A stretch of 64,000 nucleotides of DNA from an uncultured Sinobacteraceae bacterium (GCA_903822975.1 CAIJRD010000017.1:104393-168392), one strand, 5' to 3'; positions 9,318 to 19,297 are shown, numbered from the stretch's first letter. The notes: generated by a model from the sequence alone, not told the origin. Made by a program: numbers and translations.

Positions 9318-10122
9318 TTGCGGACGCCGTCGGCTGCGCGTCCTGCGGAGCCGGAAACCAGGCGTCGGTTCGATGCATCAGATGATAGGCGAGCAGCCCG
9401 AGCCACTCCTTCAGACCGACGGTGGTGCCGGCGAGTGTGTCGTCCGGCGACAGTGCGAACCAGTGTGCATCGCCGGCGATGTAGTCGACCGGGTAGGGCA
9501 ACAGGTTCCAGCCGGCCATTCGAAAACAGCCGACCGCGCGCGGCATGTGCCAGGCCGAGGTCACCAGCAACCAGGTCTCGCCCGGCTTGGGCTGCGCCAG
9601 TTGCTTCGACAGCAACGCGTTCTCCCAGGTGTTGCGCGAATCGCGCTCCAACAGGATGCGCTCGGGCTCGACGCCGAGGGCTTCGAACAGCGGACCTGCG
9701 ATATCGGCTTCGCGGTGCACCTGATCGCGCAACGCGCCGGAGCCGCCGGAGAACAGCAGCCGTGCATTCGGATAGCGGCGACTCAGCGCCACCGCGGCAG
9801 TGATGCGCTCACCGGCGCCGCCAAGTTGCGGCTGGCCAGCGAGCTGCGAGGCATAGGGAAGGATTGCGCCACCGAGCACGACGATGCCGTCGACATGCGG
9901 CGGCAAGGGTGGAATCGGAAAGCGCTGCTCGAGCGGTCCGACGATCCAATGCGTCAGCGGCAGCAACAACAGCGCAGCGCTGCACAGCAGTGCGACGCCA
10001 ACGAGCCGGCGGCCGCCGCGCGGTGATCGCGGCAACAGCAGCCAGGCGGCGAGCAACAGCAGGAACAGCAGGCTACCGGGAGCGAGCAGCGACCACAGGA
10101 TCTTCGACAACGCAAAGCTCAT
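9292..10122 (-). CDS. YdcF/ElyC-type DUF218 membrane protein
   Basis: 276 residues. Two N-terminal hydrophobic helices (about 10-30 and 40-60) are followed by a DUF218 domain: [11 protein letters not shown], the [12 protein letters not shown] and [13 protein letters not shown] motifs, [11 protein letters not shown] and [16 protein letters not shown]. This is the SanA/YdcF/ElyC family; ElyC of E. coli affects lipid carriers and peptidoglycan synthesis, but the chemistry is unsettled. It overlaps astD by 26 bases, so it is co-transcribed with arginine catabolism genes without an obvious functional link. Confidence 0.85.
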   Translation of the reverse strand: MSFALSKILWSLLAPGSLLFLLLLAAWLLLPRSPRGGRRLVGVALLCSAALLLLPLTHWIVGPLEQRFPIPPLPPHVDGIVVLGGAILPYASQLAGQPQLGGAGERITAAVALSRRYPNARLLFSGGSGALRDQVHREADIAGPLFEALGVEPERILLERDSRNTWENALLSKQLAQPKPGETWLLVTSAWHMPRAVGCFRMAGWNLLPYPVDYIAGDAHWFALSPDDTLAGTTVGLKEWLGLLAYHLMHRTDAWFPAPQDAQPTASANGELHDVQ

Positions 10123-10273
10123 GCGCGCGGGAAGCTCATTGGACTTGCGATGACCGCGGCTGCATTCAATCGGCAGTGGCGCCTGCGATTCGGCACACCG
10201 CGCAACACGCAGCGCGGCTTGCGATTCAGCGTGTGGCTCACGCTGCGGCGCTCATCAAAACGGGGAATCAGAT

Positions 10274-11290
10274 TCACAGCGTAATCGTGCGCAGCAGATC
10301 GCCGTCGGCGACTTCGAGCGCATCCGCCAGTTCATCGGAGATTTCCAGTGCATCGGCGTCCGGTGTCAGTGGTGCCAGTGCACAGCGGAAATCGCGCAGA
10401 CTCGTATTGGCGATCAACAGACTGTCGCCACCGGCTTGTGTGGCCGCGACACGCCGCGCCGGGAACAGGTGCGAATCGCGCACGCAGCGAATCGCGTGCA
10501 ATGGTGCTTCGACGGTCGGTCCGCCGTCGAAAATATCGATATAGCCCTGGTAGCGGAAGCCTTCCTGTTCGAGCAGGTGCAGCGCCGGTGCGGTCTGCGG
10601 ATGCACCTGGCCCATCACGTCCTGTGCGGTCTTCGGCAGCAAGACGGCGTAGATCGGATGCGGCGGCATCAACTCGGCGATGAAGGCCTTGTTGCCCATG
10701 CCGACGATGTGTTCGGCGCGATCGTAGTCGACCGTGAAGAAGTGCCGCCCGAGACCTTCCCAGAACGGCGAATGGCCCGCGTCGTTGGACACACCGCGCA
10801 TTTCGGCGATGACTTTTTCTGCGAAGCGGTGCGGGAACTGCGCCATGAACAGGAAGCGGCACTTCGACAGCAGCTTGCCGGCGCCGGCGCCGCGAAAGCT
10901 CGGCTTCAGGAACAGCGAGCACAGCACGCTGGTGCCGGTGTAGTCGTTCGACAGGTACAGCGTCGGCACCTTGTTGTAGATGCCGAGCACGCGTGAGGCG
11001 TGCACGGTGACGCCGACACGATAGTTGTAGAACGCCTCGTCGAGTCCGCAGGCGGCCTCGATTGCGCAGCAGGCACCGATCTCGCCGGTGGTCGTCTCTT
11101 CCATCACGAACATGTAGCGCTCGTGACCGGCGACGATCACATCCTTCGCGAACGAAGCCTCGGACAACTCGATCTTCTGCTGCAGGAATTCCGGCACCGG
11201 TGGCAGCGAGGTGAAGCCGGCACCCGCGCTTTCGGCCATCGCCACCAAGGCGTCAAGATCGCCGAGCCGGATTGGGCGGATCAGTTTCAT
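10274..11290 (-). CDS. astA: Arginine N-succinyltransferase
   Basis: 338 residues. It transfers succinyl from succinyl-CoA to the alpha-amino group of arginine, committing it to the AST pathway. Family motifs include the start MKLIRPIRLGDLDALVAMAESAGAG-like, GEIGACCAIEAACGLDEAFYNYR, TLYLSNDYTGTSVLCSLFL and the GNAT-like FRGAGAGKLLSKCRF. The C-terminal YQGYIDIFDGGPT segment is also typical. The start overlaps the thioesterase stop by 4 bases (ATGA). A 151-base spacer separates it from the downstream ydcF-like gene and could hold an internal promoter. Confidence 0.96.
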   Translation of the reverse strand: MKLIRPIRLGDLDALVAMAESAGAGFTSLPPVPEFLQQKIELSEASFAKDVIVAGHERYMFVMEETTTGEIGACCAIEAACGLDEAFYNYRVGVTVHASRVLGIYNKVPTLYLSNDYTGTSVLCSLFLKPSFRGAGAGKLLSKCRFLFMAQFPHRFAEKVIAEMRGVSNDAGHSPFWEGLGRHFFTVDYDRAEHIVGMGNKAFIAELMPPHPIYAVLLPKTAQDVMGQVHPQTAPALHLLEQEGFRYQGYIDIFDGGPTVEAPLHAIRCVRDSHLFPARRVAATQAGGDSLLIANTSLRDFRCALAPLTPDADALEISDELADALEVADGDLLRTITL

Positions 11291-11784
11291 CGCCGCACTC
11301 CGGCCGCAGCGCTACTCGCACCGGCGACGTGACCGTGATCGACCTGCACGCCGGGCGCGCCGCGTTGCAGTGCTTCACGCAGGCGCGCAGGGATCGGTGC
11401 CTTGTTGAAACTGTGTGGATCGACATGCACGTACACGGTTTCGGTCTGCGCCAGCAGCGCGTCTTCGCCGGCGCGACGCATCTCGCAGCGCATCGTCACC
11501 GAGGTGGTGCCGAGTCGCAGCGCTTCCACGCGGATTTCGAGCACGTCATCGAAGCGCGCGGAACTTCGCCACTCGATCGTGTGCTTCACCAGCTGCAGTT
11601 CCGGATTGCTGTCCGGCGCGTGCGCGCCATAGCCGAGCGCACGCATGAACTCGGTGAAGGCGACGTCCACGTATTCGGTGTAGCGGCTGTTGAACACGAC
11701 CTTCTGCGCATCGCATTCGCTGTAGCGCACGCGCAGGAAATGGCGAAAAGGCAGCGCGGGGTCGTGGGTATGGTGATCGTCCAT
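11287..11784 (-). CDS. Acyl-CoA thioesterase, 4HBT hotdog family
   Basis: 165 residues from the Met at 11784, chosen over a 31-residue upstream extension that would overlap the M20 gene. The hotdog active-site segment VRYSECDAQKVVFNSRYTEY carries the usual catalytic Asp (Asp25) of the YbgC/4HBT type. These enzymes hydrolyse acyl-CoA thioesters. It begins 2 bases after the M20 hydrolase stop and overlaps astA by 4 bases, so its level is tied to the succinyl-CoA-consuming AstA. A role in recycling CoA or hydrolysing succinyl-CoA is only a guess. Confidence 0.85.
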   Translation of the reverse strand: MDDHHTHDPALPFRHFLRVRYSECDAQKVVFNSRYTEYVDVAFTEFMRALGYGAHAPDSNPELQLVKHTIEWRSSARFDDVLEIRVEALRLGTTSVTMRCEMRRAGEDALLAQTETVYVHVDPHSFNKAPIPARLREALQRGAPGVQVDHGHVAGASSAAAGVRR

Positions 11785-11786
11785 GT

Positions 11787-13022
11787 TCAATTCCAGGTGC
11801 TCGCGCCGGAGGCCAGGCGCAACAGCAGCAGGGCCGACAGCTTGGCGCGCTCGGCAATGCTCGAAACGCGCATCCACTCGCGATCGGAATGGATCTCGCC
11901 GCCGACCACGCCGAGGTTGTCGACATTCGCAAGGCCCGCCGCCTGCAGGTTGTTGCCATCGCAGCAGCCGCCGGTCGGTCGGAACTGCAGATCGAGACCG
12001 AGTGCCGCACCGCTGTCGCGCAGTAGCGCCTGCAGGCGCGCGGTGCCGGCGCTCACCGGCTTCGGTGGTCGCGTAAAGCCGCCGCGCAGTTCGAGTTCGT
12101 AACCGTCGCGCTGCCGCGCACGTGCGAGCATGGCGTCGAGTGCGGCGAGCAGACGTTGTTCGTCTTCCTGCGTCTCGGTGCGCGCATTGAACTTCAGCAC
12201 GCTCAGGTCCGGCACGATGTTGAGCGCGCCGCCGCCGTGCAGGTAGCCGACGTTGATCGTCAGTCCGGCGGCGGGTGTGTTCAATGCCTGCAGCTGCAGG
12301 GCAAGATCGGATGCCAGCGCGATGGCATTGCGTCCGTCTTCCGGATTGCGACCCGCGTGCGCGGCACGTCCGCGCACGACGATGTCGAAGTTGCCGCTGC
12401 CTTTGCGCGACGACGCCAGCCCGCCGTCGGCATAGGCCGGCTCGAACACCAGACCGAAATGATTGCGCGACGCTGCTTCGCGCAGCAGCGGGCCTGAGCC
12501 CTGCGAGCCGATTTCCTCGTCGGGGTTCATCAGCACTTCCCAGCCGATGCGCTCGCGATGCGGACTGGCCTCGAGCGCGGTCAACACCTGCAGCATCACC
12601 AGCAGGCCACCTTTGAGATCGGCAACACCGGGGCCATTCAGGCGATCGTCACCGCTGCGCTGCGCCTGCTGGAACGGATGCGTGGTGGCGAACACGGTGT
12701 CCAAGTGGCCACACAGGAAAATCCGCAAAGGCGCGTCGGGCCGCTTGCGAATTCGCAGCGCGCGCGCGAGCGCTCGCTCGACCTGCTGGCCGCGATCGTC
12801 GGTCGATCGGTACGGTGCGAGCGCGATGCGCTCGTCGACGCCGCCGAGTGGCGCGAACAACTCGGCCATGCGATCGGCGCAGGCTTCGACACCGGCGACG
12901 TTGAAGCTGCCGGAGTTCTGGTTGGACAGCTGCAGCAGCGTGTCGACCGAGGCAGCGCTGTTCGACGCGAGTCGATCCAAGGCTTGCGCCATCGACGCGT
13001 CAATCGGAGTGGCAATGGACAT
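11787..13022 (-). CDS. M20-family metallohydrolase at the head of the AST gene string
   Basis: 411 residues. A zinc-dependent peptidase M20 enzyme of the ArgE/DapE/carboxypeptidase G2 group. Metal ligands are visible at His106 and Asp108 (CGHLDTV), the bridging Asp135 (GPGVADLKGG), the catalytic Glu169 and ligand Glu170 (NPDEEIGS), and a late His in GGEIHSDREWM. The lid-domain GRAAHAGRNPEDGRNAI is typical. It is the first gene of the minus-strand AST string, 2 bases before the thioesterase. Since ArgE and DapE hydrolyse N-acyl amino acids and no astE is visible here, N-succinylglutamate desuccinylation is a plausible but unproven role. Confidence 0.88.
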   Translation of the reverse strand: MSIATPIDASMAQALDRLASNSAASVDTLLQLSNQNSGSFNVAGVEACADRMAELFAPLGGVDERIALAPYRSTDDRGQQVERALARALRIRKRPDAPLRIFLCGHLDTVFATTHPFQQAQRSGDDRLNGPGVADLKGGLLVMLQVLTALEASPHRERIGWEVLMNPDEEIGSQGSGPLLREAASRNHFGLVFEPAYADGGLASSRKGSGNFDIVVRGRAAHAGRNPEDGRNAIALASDLALQLQALNTPAAGLTINVGYLHGGGALNIVPDLSVLKFNARTETQEDEQRLLAALDAMLARARQRDGYELELRGGFTRPPKPVSAGTARLQALLRDSGAALGLDLQFRPTGGCCDGNNLQAAGLANVDNLGVVGGEIHSDREWMRVSSIAERAKLSALLLLRLASGASTWN

Positions 13023-13148
13023 GCGCTAGTTTAGCGCCAGCGTTTGTATCGACGCGCTGCCGTCGCCGCGGCTTCATCGATTCGTCGTAAGCCGGTAACA
13101 CCGCACTGCCAGCCTGCCCACCTTACTAAAACGATCTTGGGGTGGAAG

Positions 13149-16100
13149 ATGGAACTTCGTCGTCGGATCTTGGCCGTCGCGGCCTGCGTCGTCAGCGCGT
13201 TCGCAACACCGGCGATCGCGTCGCCCAGTGGCGTGGTCATTTCTCAGTTCCGTTTCGACGGGCCGAGTGGCGCCAGCGATGAATTCATCGAATTGCACAA
13301 CACCGGCAGCAATGCGGTGAACATCGGCGGCTGGCAACTACAGGGCTGCGCCAGCGGCTCGGGCGCCGCCTCGACGCGCGCCACCATCGCGGCCAATACA
13401 CAGCTCGCGGCTGGGGCCTACTTCCTGTTCACCAACAGCACCAGCGGCACCGGCTATAGCGGCACCGTAACCGGTGACCAGACCTACGGCACCGGCATTT
13501 CCAACTCGGGCAAGTCCGGCATTCGTCTGCTCGATACCGGTAACGTCGCGCAGGACGGTCTCGGCCTCAGCGGTTCGGTTTGCGCCGAGGGCACGGCACT
13601 CAGCAGCATCGCCGGCAGCAGCCCGAACTTCGCCTATGTGCGCAAGAACAATGGCAGCCAGGACACCGACAACAACGCCGCCGACTTCAGCGGGCCGAGC
13701 GGGGCCGGTACGCCGCACAACAATGCCGGTAGCGGACCGGTGGTCTGCACCAACGTCAAGCGCATCTATCAGATCCAAGGTGCGGGCCACGTCTCGCCCG
13801 AACGCGGCAACTGCGTCACCGGCGTGCCCGGCATCGTCACCGCGCTGACCAGCAGCGGCTTCTACATGCAGGATGGCGATGGCGACGGCAATCCGGCCAC
13901 CTCGGACGGCATCTACGTCTTCACCAGCAGCACACCGACGGTGCATGTGGGCGACATCGTCAGCGTCGCCGGCACGGTCAGCGAATACCGCTCTGGTTCG
14001 ACGTTCGGCGCAACGAATTGCCCGGCGACTTCGGGCGCCTGCAATTTGAGCACCACCGAGATCGACGCGCCGACGGTCACGTCAGCCGCGCCGGGCACCT
14101 TCACGAACAGCACGATCACGCCGACCGTGATCGGCGAGGGCGGCCGCATTCCGCCGAGCCAGAATATCGATGCCGGCAGCAGCGCGTCGGTTGAAGATCT
14201 AGCCCATGTGTTCGATCCGAGCAGCAACGGCATCGACTTCTTTGAGAGTCTCGAAGGCATGCTGGTGCAAGTGAACAATGCGCGCGCGGTCGGCCCGACC
14301 GACAAGTTCGGCGAGATCTGGGTGGTCGCCGACAATGGCGCCGACGCCACCGGCGTGAACCAGCGCGGCGGCGTGACGCTGGTGAATCGCACGCAAGGAC
14401 TCGATTCCAATCCCGAGCGCATCCAGCTCGATCTCAGCGCGTTGACCAGCACGTATCCGCAGGTCAACGTCGGCGACACCGTGTCGCAAGTGGTCGGTAC
14501 CTTGTCGTACGACTTCGCCAACTACCGGCTGTTCCCGACCAGCTTGCCGAGCTTCGTCAGCGGTGGCCTCGGCGGCACCATCAGCACCGTCTCCAGCGGT
14601 GCCAGCCAGCTGCGCGTGGTCACCTACAACCTGGAAAATCTCAACGCCAACGAAAACGATGTCTGCGACGGCGCACCGGATACCGCAGTGGCCAACGGAC
14701 GCTTCGCGCGGGAAGGCACGCACATCGCCGTCAACCTCGGCGCACCGGACATTCTCGCGGTCGAGGAAATCCAAGACAGCAGCGGCTGCACCGACGACGG
14801 TGTGGTCGAGCCGAGCCTGACGCTAAGCACGTTGATCAATGCGATCAGCGCGGCTGGTGGACCGACCTACAGCTACGTCGAAATCGATCCGGTCAACGAC
14901 CAGGACGGCGGTCTGCCCGGCGGCAACATCCGCCAAGTGTTCCTGTACAACCCGGCGCGCGTCAGCTTTGTCGGCGGCGTCACCGGTGCGGGCGATGCGA
15001 CCACCGCGACGGCCTTGTCGCTAGTCAACGGTCAGCTGGCGTTGTCGCTGTCGCCGGGGCGCGTGAAGCCGAATGACAGCGCCTGGGCGAGCAGCCGCAA
15101 GCCGCTCGCGGCGACCTTCGAATTCAACGGGCGCCGCGTGCTGATCGTCGCCAACCATCTCAATTCGAAGGGCGGCGACGAGCCGCTGTTCGGCCGCTTC
15201 CAGCCGCCGGTGCTGAGTTCGGCGACGCAACGCGTGCAACAGGCGCAGATCGTCCACGACTTCGTGCAGCAGGCCCTGGCGCTGCAGACGAATGCGCGCG
15301 TGATCGTGCTCGGCGATCTCAACGACTTCGATTTCTCGACACCGCTGCAGGTGCTCAGTGGCGACTCGGTCGGCACACCGATCCTGTTCGATCTGGCCGC
15401 TGCCAAGCTCGCACCCGAAGAGCGCTACAGCTACGTCTACCAGGGCAATTCGCAGGAGCTGGATCACATCTACGTGTCGCAGTCGCTGCTCGCGAATGCA
15501 GAGATCCAGCCGATCCACGTCAACAGCGAATTCGCCAATCAGGTCAGCGATCACGATCCGAGCATCGCTTCGTTCCCGCTGCCGGCGAACCGACCGCCGC
15601 AGGCCAATGCCGGTAGCGCGCAGACGGTCAACAGCGGCGTCACGGTGACGCTCGACGGCTCCGCCAGCAGCGACGCCGATGGCTCGATCGCCAGCTACAG
15701 CTGGAGCCAGACGTCCGGCACGCCGGTGACGTTGAACAACGCTAACGCTGCGCAAGCCAGCTTCGTTTCGCCGGCCAGCGGCACGCTGGTGTTCCAATTG
15801 ACGGTGACCGACAACGAGGGCGCCAGCGCCAGTGCCAGCGTGACGATCACGGTCGGCGGCGACACCACGCCGAACGCGTTTACGATCGCGCCGGTGACGG
15901 GTGTCGAGCCGGGCAGCACGCAGACCAGCAGCGCATTCACGGTGACCGGCATCAATGCCGATACACCGATCGCGGTCAGCAACGGCAGCGTCAACATCAA
16001 CAACAGCGGCTTCGTCGCCTCCGGCACGGTTCACAACAACGACAGTGTCGTCGTTCGCGCCATCGCTTCAACACTGTTCGCCACCACCAAGCTGGCGACG

Positions 16101-17336
16101 GTGACGATCGGCGGCGTCAGCGCCGATTTCAGCGTGACCACGCGCGCTGCCAACACGACGCCGACACCGTTCAGCTTTACCCCGAAGACCAACGTCGCGC
16201 CGGGGCGAACGGCTGCGAGCAACAGCGTGCTGATCACCGGTATTGAAGCACCCGCGAGCGTATCGATGAGCAATGCGCGGCTGTGCGTGAACACCGCACC
16301 GCCGTGCCCGGCGATGGCGCCGGCGACCGTCAATAACGGCGATCTGATTCAGCTGCAGGTCACTGCGTCGAACAGCGCGAACACGCTGGTCAGCGGCGCG
16401 GTCACCATCGGCGGTGTCACCGGCACGTTCAACGTCACCACCACGGCGGATGCTTCACCCGATCCGTTCCAGTTCGCCGCACTCAGTGATCAGGTCGCGA
16501 ACCAGTTGGTCAGTTCCAATACGATCGTGGTGTCGGGGCTTTCCGGACCGACCGGTATCAGTCTGGTGCCCGGCGCGGGCAAGGCGCAGTTCTCGATCAA
16601 TGGTGCTGCGTTCCAGGGTGCGGCGGCAGTGGTGCGCAATGGCGACCAAGTGCAGCTGCGTCAGTTCACCGCGGCAAAAAACGGTGTCGGTAACCGTGCA
16701 ACGCTGACCATCGGCGACGTCAGCGCCGACTGGCTTGTCACCACGGCGGACGGTCCTTCGAGCCTGCGCTTCGTCAACAAGCTCGATCAGAACTCCGGCG
16801 CCTTGGTGGCCTCGAACAGCGTCACGCTCAGCGGTCTCGGCGGTCCGATCGCGATTTCGATCAGCGGCACCGGCGCGCAGTACCGCGTCAATGGCGGCGC
16901 CTACACCAGCGCAGCCGGCACGGTGAACAACGGTGATCGCGTCAATCTGCAACTGCGCTCGGGTGATTTGAAAGACGCGGTGATGACCGCCGTGCTGACG
17001 ATCGGCTCGCAGACCGCGAGCTGGAGCGTGACCACCGGAACGGACACCACACCGGACGGTCTGCGCTTCAATCCGCGCACGGCCGCACCCGGCACGGTGT
17101 TGCTCACCGCTTCGCCGATCGTCAAGGGCATCAGCGTGCCGGTGGCGATCAGCATCGGCGGTGACGCCAGCGCGATGTACCGCATCAATGGCGGGTCGTT
17201 CAGCAATCAGCCGGGAATGGTGAATCCGGGCGATCAGATTCAGCTGCAGCTCACGGCGCCGGCCTCGGGCAGCAGTGCCAGCGCCAATCTGTCGGTCGGA
17301 ACGCTCGACACCAGCTGGACGGTCAGCGCGCCGTAG
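13149..17336 (+). CDS. Secreted ExeM/NucH-like nuclease, multidomain
   Basis: 1395 residues from ATG 13149, which follows a GGGGTGGAAG ribosome site; the frame is open upstream to 13044 without signal-peptide character. Order: Sec signal (1-25), lamin-tail domain (about 27-140, GASDEFIELHNTGSNAVNIGGW), an OB-fold region (about 195-300), an endonuclease/exonuclease/phosphatase domain (about 488-808) with VTYNLENL, AVEEIQD, VIVLGDLNDF and SDHDPS, a PKD domain (about 818-903), then five ~97-residue Ig-like repeats (905-1395). ExeM relatives are extracellular or surface DNases. A type II secretion route would fit the gspAB genes nearby. It is divergent from the AST string across a 126-base spacer. 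Confidence 0.9.
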   Translation: MELRRRILAVAACVVSAFATPAIASPSGVVISQFRFDGPSGASDEFIELHNTGSNAVNIGGWQLQGCASGSGAASTRATIAANTQLAAGAYFLFTNSTSGTGYSGTVTGDQTYGTGISNSGKSGIRLLDTGNVAQDGLGLSGSVCAEGTALSSIAGSSPNFAYVRKNNGSQDTDNNAADFSGPSGAGTPHNNAGSGPVVCTNVKRIYQIQGAGHVSPERGNCVTGVPGIVTALTSSGFYMQDGDGDGNPATSDGIYVFTSSTPTVHVGDIVSVAGTVSEYRSGSTFGATNCPATSGACNLSTTEIDAPTVTSAAPGTFTNSTITPTVIGEGGRIPPSQNIDAGSSASVEDLAHVFDPSSNGIDFFESLEGMLVQVNNARAVGPTDKFGEIWVVADNGADATGVNQRGGVTLVNRTQGLDSNPERIQLDLSALTSTYPQVNVGDTVSQVVGTLSYDFANYRLFPTSLPSFVSGGLGGTISTVSSGASQLRVVTYNLENLNANENDVCDGAPDTAVANGRFAREGTHIAVNLGAPDILAVEEIQDSSGCTDDGVVEPSLTLSTLINAISAAGGPTYSYVEIDPVNDQDGGLPGGNIRQVFLYNPARVSFVGGVTGAGDATTATALSLVNGQLALSLSPGRVKPNDSAWASSRKPLAATFEFNGRRVLIVANHLNSKGGDEPLFGRFQPPVLSSATQRVQQAQIVHDFVQQALALQTNARVIVLGDLNDFDFSTPLQVLSGDSVGTPILFDLAAAKLAPEERYSYVYQGNSQELDHIYVSQSLLANAEIQPIHVNSEFANQVSDHDPSIASFPLPANRPPQANAGSAQTVNSGVTVTLDGSASSDADGSIASYSWSQTSGTPVTLNNANAAQASFVSPASGTLVFQLTVTDNEGASASASVTITVGGDTTPNAFTIAPVTGVEPGSTQTSSAFTVTGINADTPIAVSNGSVNINNSGFVASGTVHNNDSVVVRAIASTLFATTKLATVTIGGVSADFSVTTRAANTTPTPFSFTPKTNVAPGRTAASNSVLITGIEAPASVSMSNARLCVNTAPPCPAMAPATVNNGDLIQLQVTASNSANTLVSGAVTIGGVTGTFNVTTTADASPDPFQFAALSDQVANQLVSSNTIVVSGLSGPTGISLVPGAGKAQFSINGAAFQGAAAVVRNGDQVQLRQFTAAKNGVGNRATLTIGDVSADWLVTTADGPSSLRFVNKLDQNSGALVASNSVTLSGLGGPIAISISGTGAQYRVNGGAYTSAAGTVNNGDRVNLQLRSGDLKDAVMTAVLTIGSQTASWSVTTGTDTTPDGLRFNPRTAAPGTVLLTASPIVKGISVPVAISIGGDASAMYRINGGSFSNQPGMVNPGDQIQLQLTAPASGSSASANLSVGTLDTSWTVSAP

Positions 17337-17354
17337 CAGACACGGATCGAATGA

Positions 17355-17383
17355 GGACCCGGACCGCGCTTCGGTCCGGGTCC
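17355..17383 (+). terminator. Hairpin after the nuclease gene
   Basis: Perfect 12-bp stem (GGACCCGGACCG with its complement) and a CGCTT loop, 18 bases after the stop. There is no T-tract, so termination may be Rho-assisted or the hairpin may protect the mRNA end. Confidence 0.55.
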
Positions 17384-17516
17384 GATCGCGGCAGCAGCTT
17401 CGGGCAGGGCGTGCGACCTGCCAGTGGGCGCGTCGCGTATCGCTGCGACGAGATTGCACAGAGCCGGCCGATTCTGGTTCACTTGGCTACCGGATCACCG
17501 GTTCGTCGAGTACCCC

Positions 17517-18335
17517 ATGCCCAGCTTCCTGCGCCTTGCGGCCGCGGCTGTCTTGTTTGTTTCCTGCTTCGCGGATGCCCGCGCGGCCGACCAGTCTCTG
17601 TGGGACCAGTCGACGCTCAATGCGATCATCAAGCGCGGCGAATTGCGCGTCGGGCTGGAGACCGGCTACGTGCCGTTCGAGATGCGCGACAAGCGCGGCA
17701 ACATCATCGGCTTCGACGTCGATCTCGCGAAGAAGATGGCGAGCGAACTGAAAGTCAAAGTCACCTTCGTCAACACGCAATGGGACGGCATCATCCCGGC
17801 GCTGCTGACCGACAAGTTCGACATCCTGATGTCCGGCATGACGATCACCGCCGAGCGCAACCTGCAGGTGAATTTCGCGCAGCCCTATATCGTGATCGGC
17901 CAGACCATCCTGCTGGCGAAGAAAGATGCCGGCAAGATCAAGAGCTATCAGGATCTGAACGATCCGAAATACATCGTTACCACCAAGCTCGGCACCACCG
18001 GCGAGATCGCCACCCGACGCTATCTGTCGAAGGCGACGATCCGCACCTTCGAAACCGAAGCCGACGGCGCGCTCGAAGTGCGCAACGGCCAGGCCGACGC
18101 GTTTGTGTATGACCTGCCGTTCAACTCGGTCTACATCGCGCAGTATTCCGGCGAACTGGTGCATCTGAAGGAACCGTTCACCAAGGAGCCGCTGGGCTGG
18201 GCGGTGCGCAAGGGCGATCCGGACTTCCTCAACTGGCTCGATAACTTCCTGCAGCAGATCCGCAACGACGGAACCTACGACGTGCTGTACCAGCGCTGGT
18301 TCGAAGGCTCCGACTGGTTGAAGAATCTCAACTGA
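17517..18335 (+). CDS. Amino-acid ABC transporter substrate-binding protein
   Basis: 272 residues from ATG 17517, which gives a clean Sec signal (MPSFLRLAAAAVLFVSCFADARA). The mature part is a bacterial solute-binding family 3 protein: NAIIKRGELRVGLETGYVPFEM, IIGFDVDLAKKMA, WDGIIPALLTDKFDILMSGMTIT and the C-terminal GWAVRKGDPDFLNWLDNFL. It binds a polar amino acid in the periplasm and delivers it to the permease. The stop overlaps the permease start (TGATG) and the ATPase follows, forming a three-gene operon. The ligand cannot be deduced from sequence alone. Confidence 0.92.
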   Translation: MPSFLRLAAAAVLFVSCFADARAADQSLWDQSTLNAIIKRGELRVGLETGYVPFEMRDKRGNIIGFDVDLAKKMASELKVKVTFVNTQWDGIIPALLTDKFDILMSGMTITAERNLQVNFAQPYIVIGQTILLAKKDAGKIKSYQDLNDPKYIVTTKLGTTGEIATRRYLSKATIRTFETEADGALEVRNGQADAFVYDLPFNSVYIAQYSGELVHLKEPFTKEPLGWAVRKGDPDFLNWLDNFLQQIRNDGTYDVLYQRWFEGSDWLKNLN

Positions 18336-19297
18336 TGGCGATTCCCGCTTCCGCACGCAGGCGCTGGGCCTGGCACACGGTGTCGGTTCTGGTGCTGATG
18401 CTGTTCGCCGCCGCGTTGTACTTCGCCAGCAAGCAGATCGACTACACCTGGCGCTGGGAACGGGTGCCGCAATACCTGCTCAGCACCGGCGGCGAAGATG
18501 TGCCGGCGCCGTTCGATGGCACCGTCAGCATTGCCGGCGATGGCAAGACGCTGAAGATCACCCCGCTGCTCGGCGGCGGTGCCGCCGAAACCATCAGCGG
18601 CATCGAAGTGCCGCAGGTCAGCGATGGCGAAGTGGTGTTTCGCGGCAACACCATCGGCAAGAAGCCGGGTGTGTCGGCCGGGCCGCTGCTGATCGGTCTG
18701 TGGTTGACGCTGCGCATCTCCGCAGTATCGCTGGTGTTCGCCTTGCTGCTCGGCGTGCTCACCGGCCTGGCACGCGTGTCGCAGAATCCGGCCGCACGCG
18801 ATCTGTCCAGTTTTTACGTCGAGGTGATTCGCGGCACGCCGCTGCTGGTGCAGTTGTTCATCGCCTATTTTTTCTTCGCACCGACCTTGCACCTGTCGGC
18901 GTTCGCCGCCGGCGTGTTCGGCCTGTCGGTGTTCACCGGTGCGTATATCGCCGAAATCGTGCGCGCGGGCATTCAGGCGGTGCCGAAGGGTCAGACCGAG
19001 GCCGCGCAGAGTCTCGGCCTTTCCGGCCTGCAGACGCTGCGCCATGTAGTCCTGCCGCAGGCGATCAAGAAGATCCTGCCGCCGCTGGCCGGGCAGTTCA
19101 TCAACCTGATCAAGGATTCGAGCCTGGTCTCGGTGATGGCGCTGACCGATCTCACCAAGGCCGGCCGCGAAGTCGTCAGCTCGACGTTCAGCCCGTTCGA
19201 AGTCTGGTTCTCGGTGGCGCTGATGTATCTGGTGTTGACCGGCGCGCTGTCGCTGGTGGTCAATCGTCTCGAAAAAAGGCTGAACCGCCATGACTGA
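18335..19297 (+). CDS. Polar amino-acid ABC transporter permease
   Basis: 320 residues. A His/Glu/Gln/Arg/opine-type permease with the TM block [23 protein letters not shown] and the EAA loop [30 protein letters not shown]. About 70 extra residues between the first membrane helix (about 12-32) and the second (about 112) form a predicted periplasmic insertion that includes [18 protein letters not shown]. Most family members lack this. A single permease gene implies a homodimeric channel. It overlaps its neighbours on both sides (1 base upstream, 8 bases downstream). Confidence 0.92.
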   Translation: MAIPASARRRWAWHTVSVLVLMLFAAALYFASKQIDYTWRWERVPQYLLSTGGEDVPAPFDGTVSIAGDGKTLKITPLLGGGAAETISGIEVPQVSDGEVVFRGNTIGKKPGVSAGPLLIGLWLTLRISAVSLVFALLLGVLTGLARVSQNPAARDLSSFYVEVIRGTPLLVQLFIAYFFFAPTLHLSAFAAGVFGLSVFTGAYIAEIVRAGIQAVPKGQTEAAQSLGLSGLQTLRHVVLPQAIKKILPPLAGQFINLIKDSSLVSVMALTDLTKAGREVVSSTFSPFEVWFSVALMYLVLTGALSLVVNRLEKRLNRHD

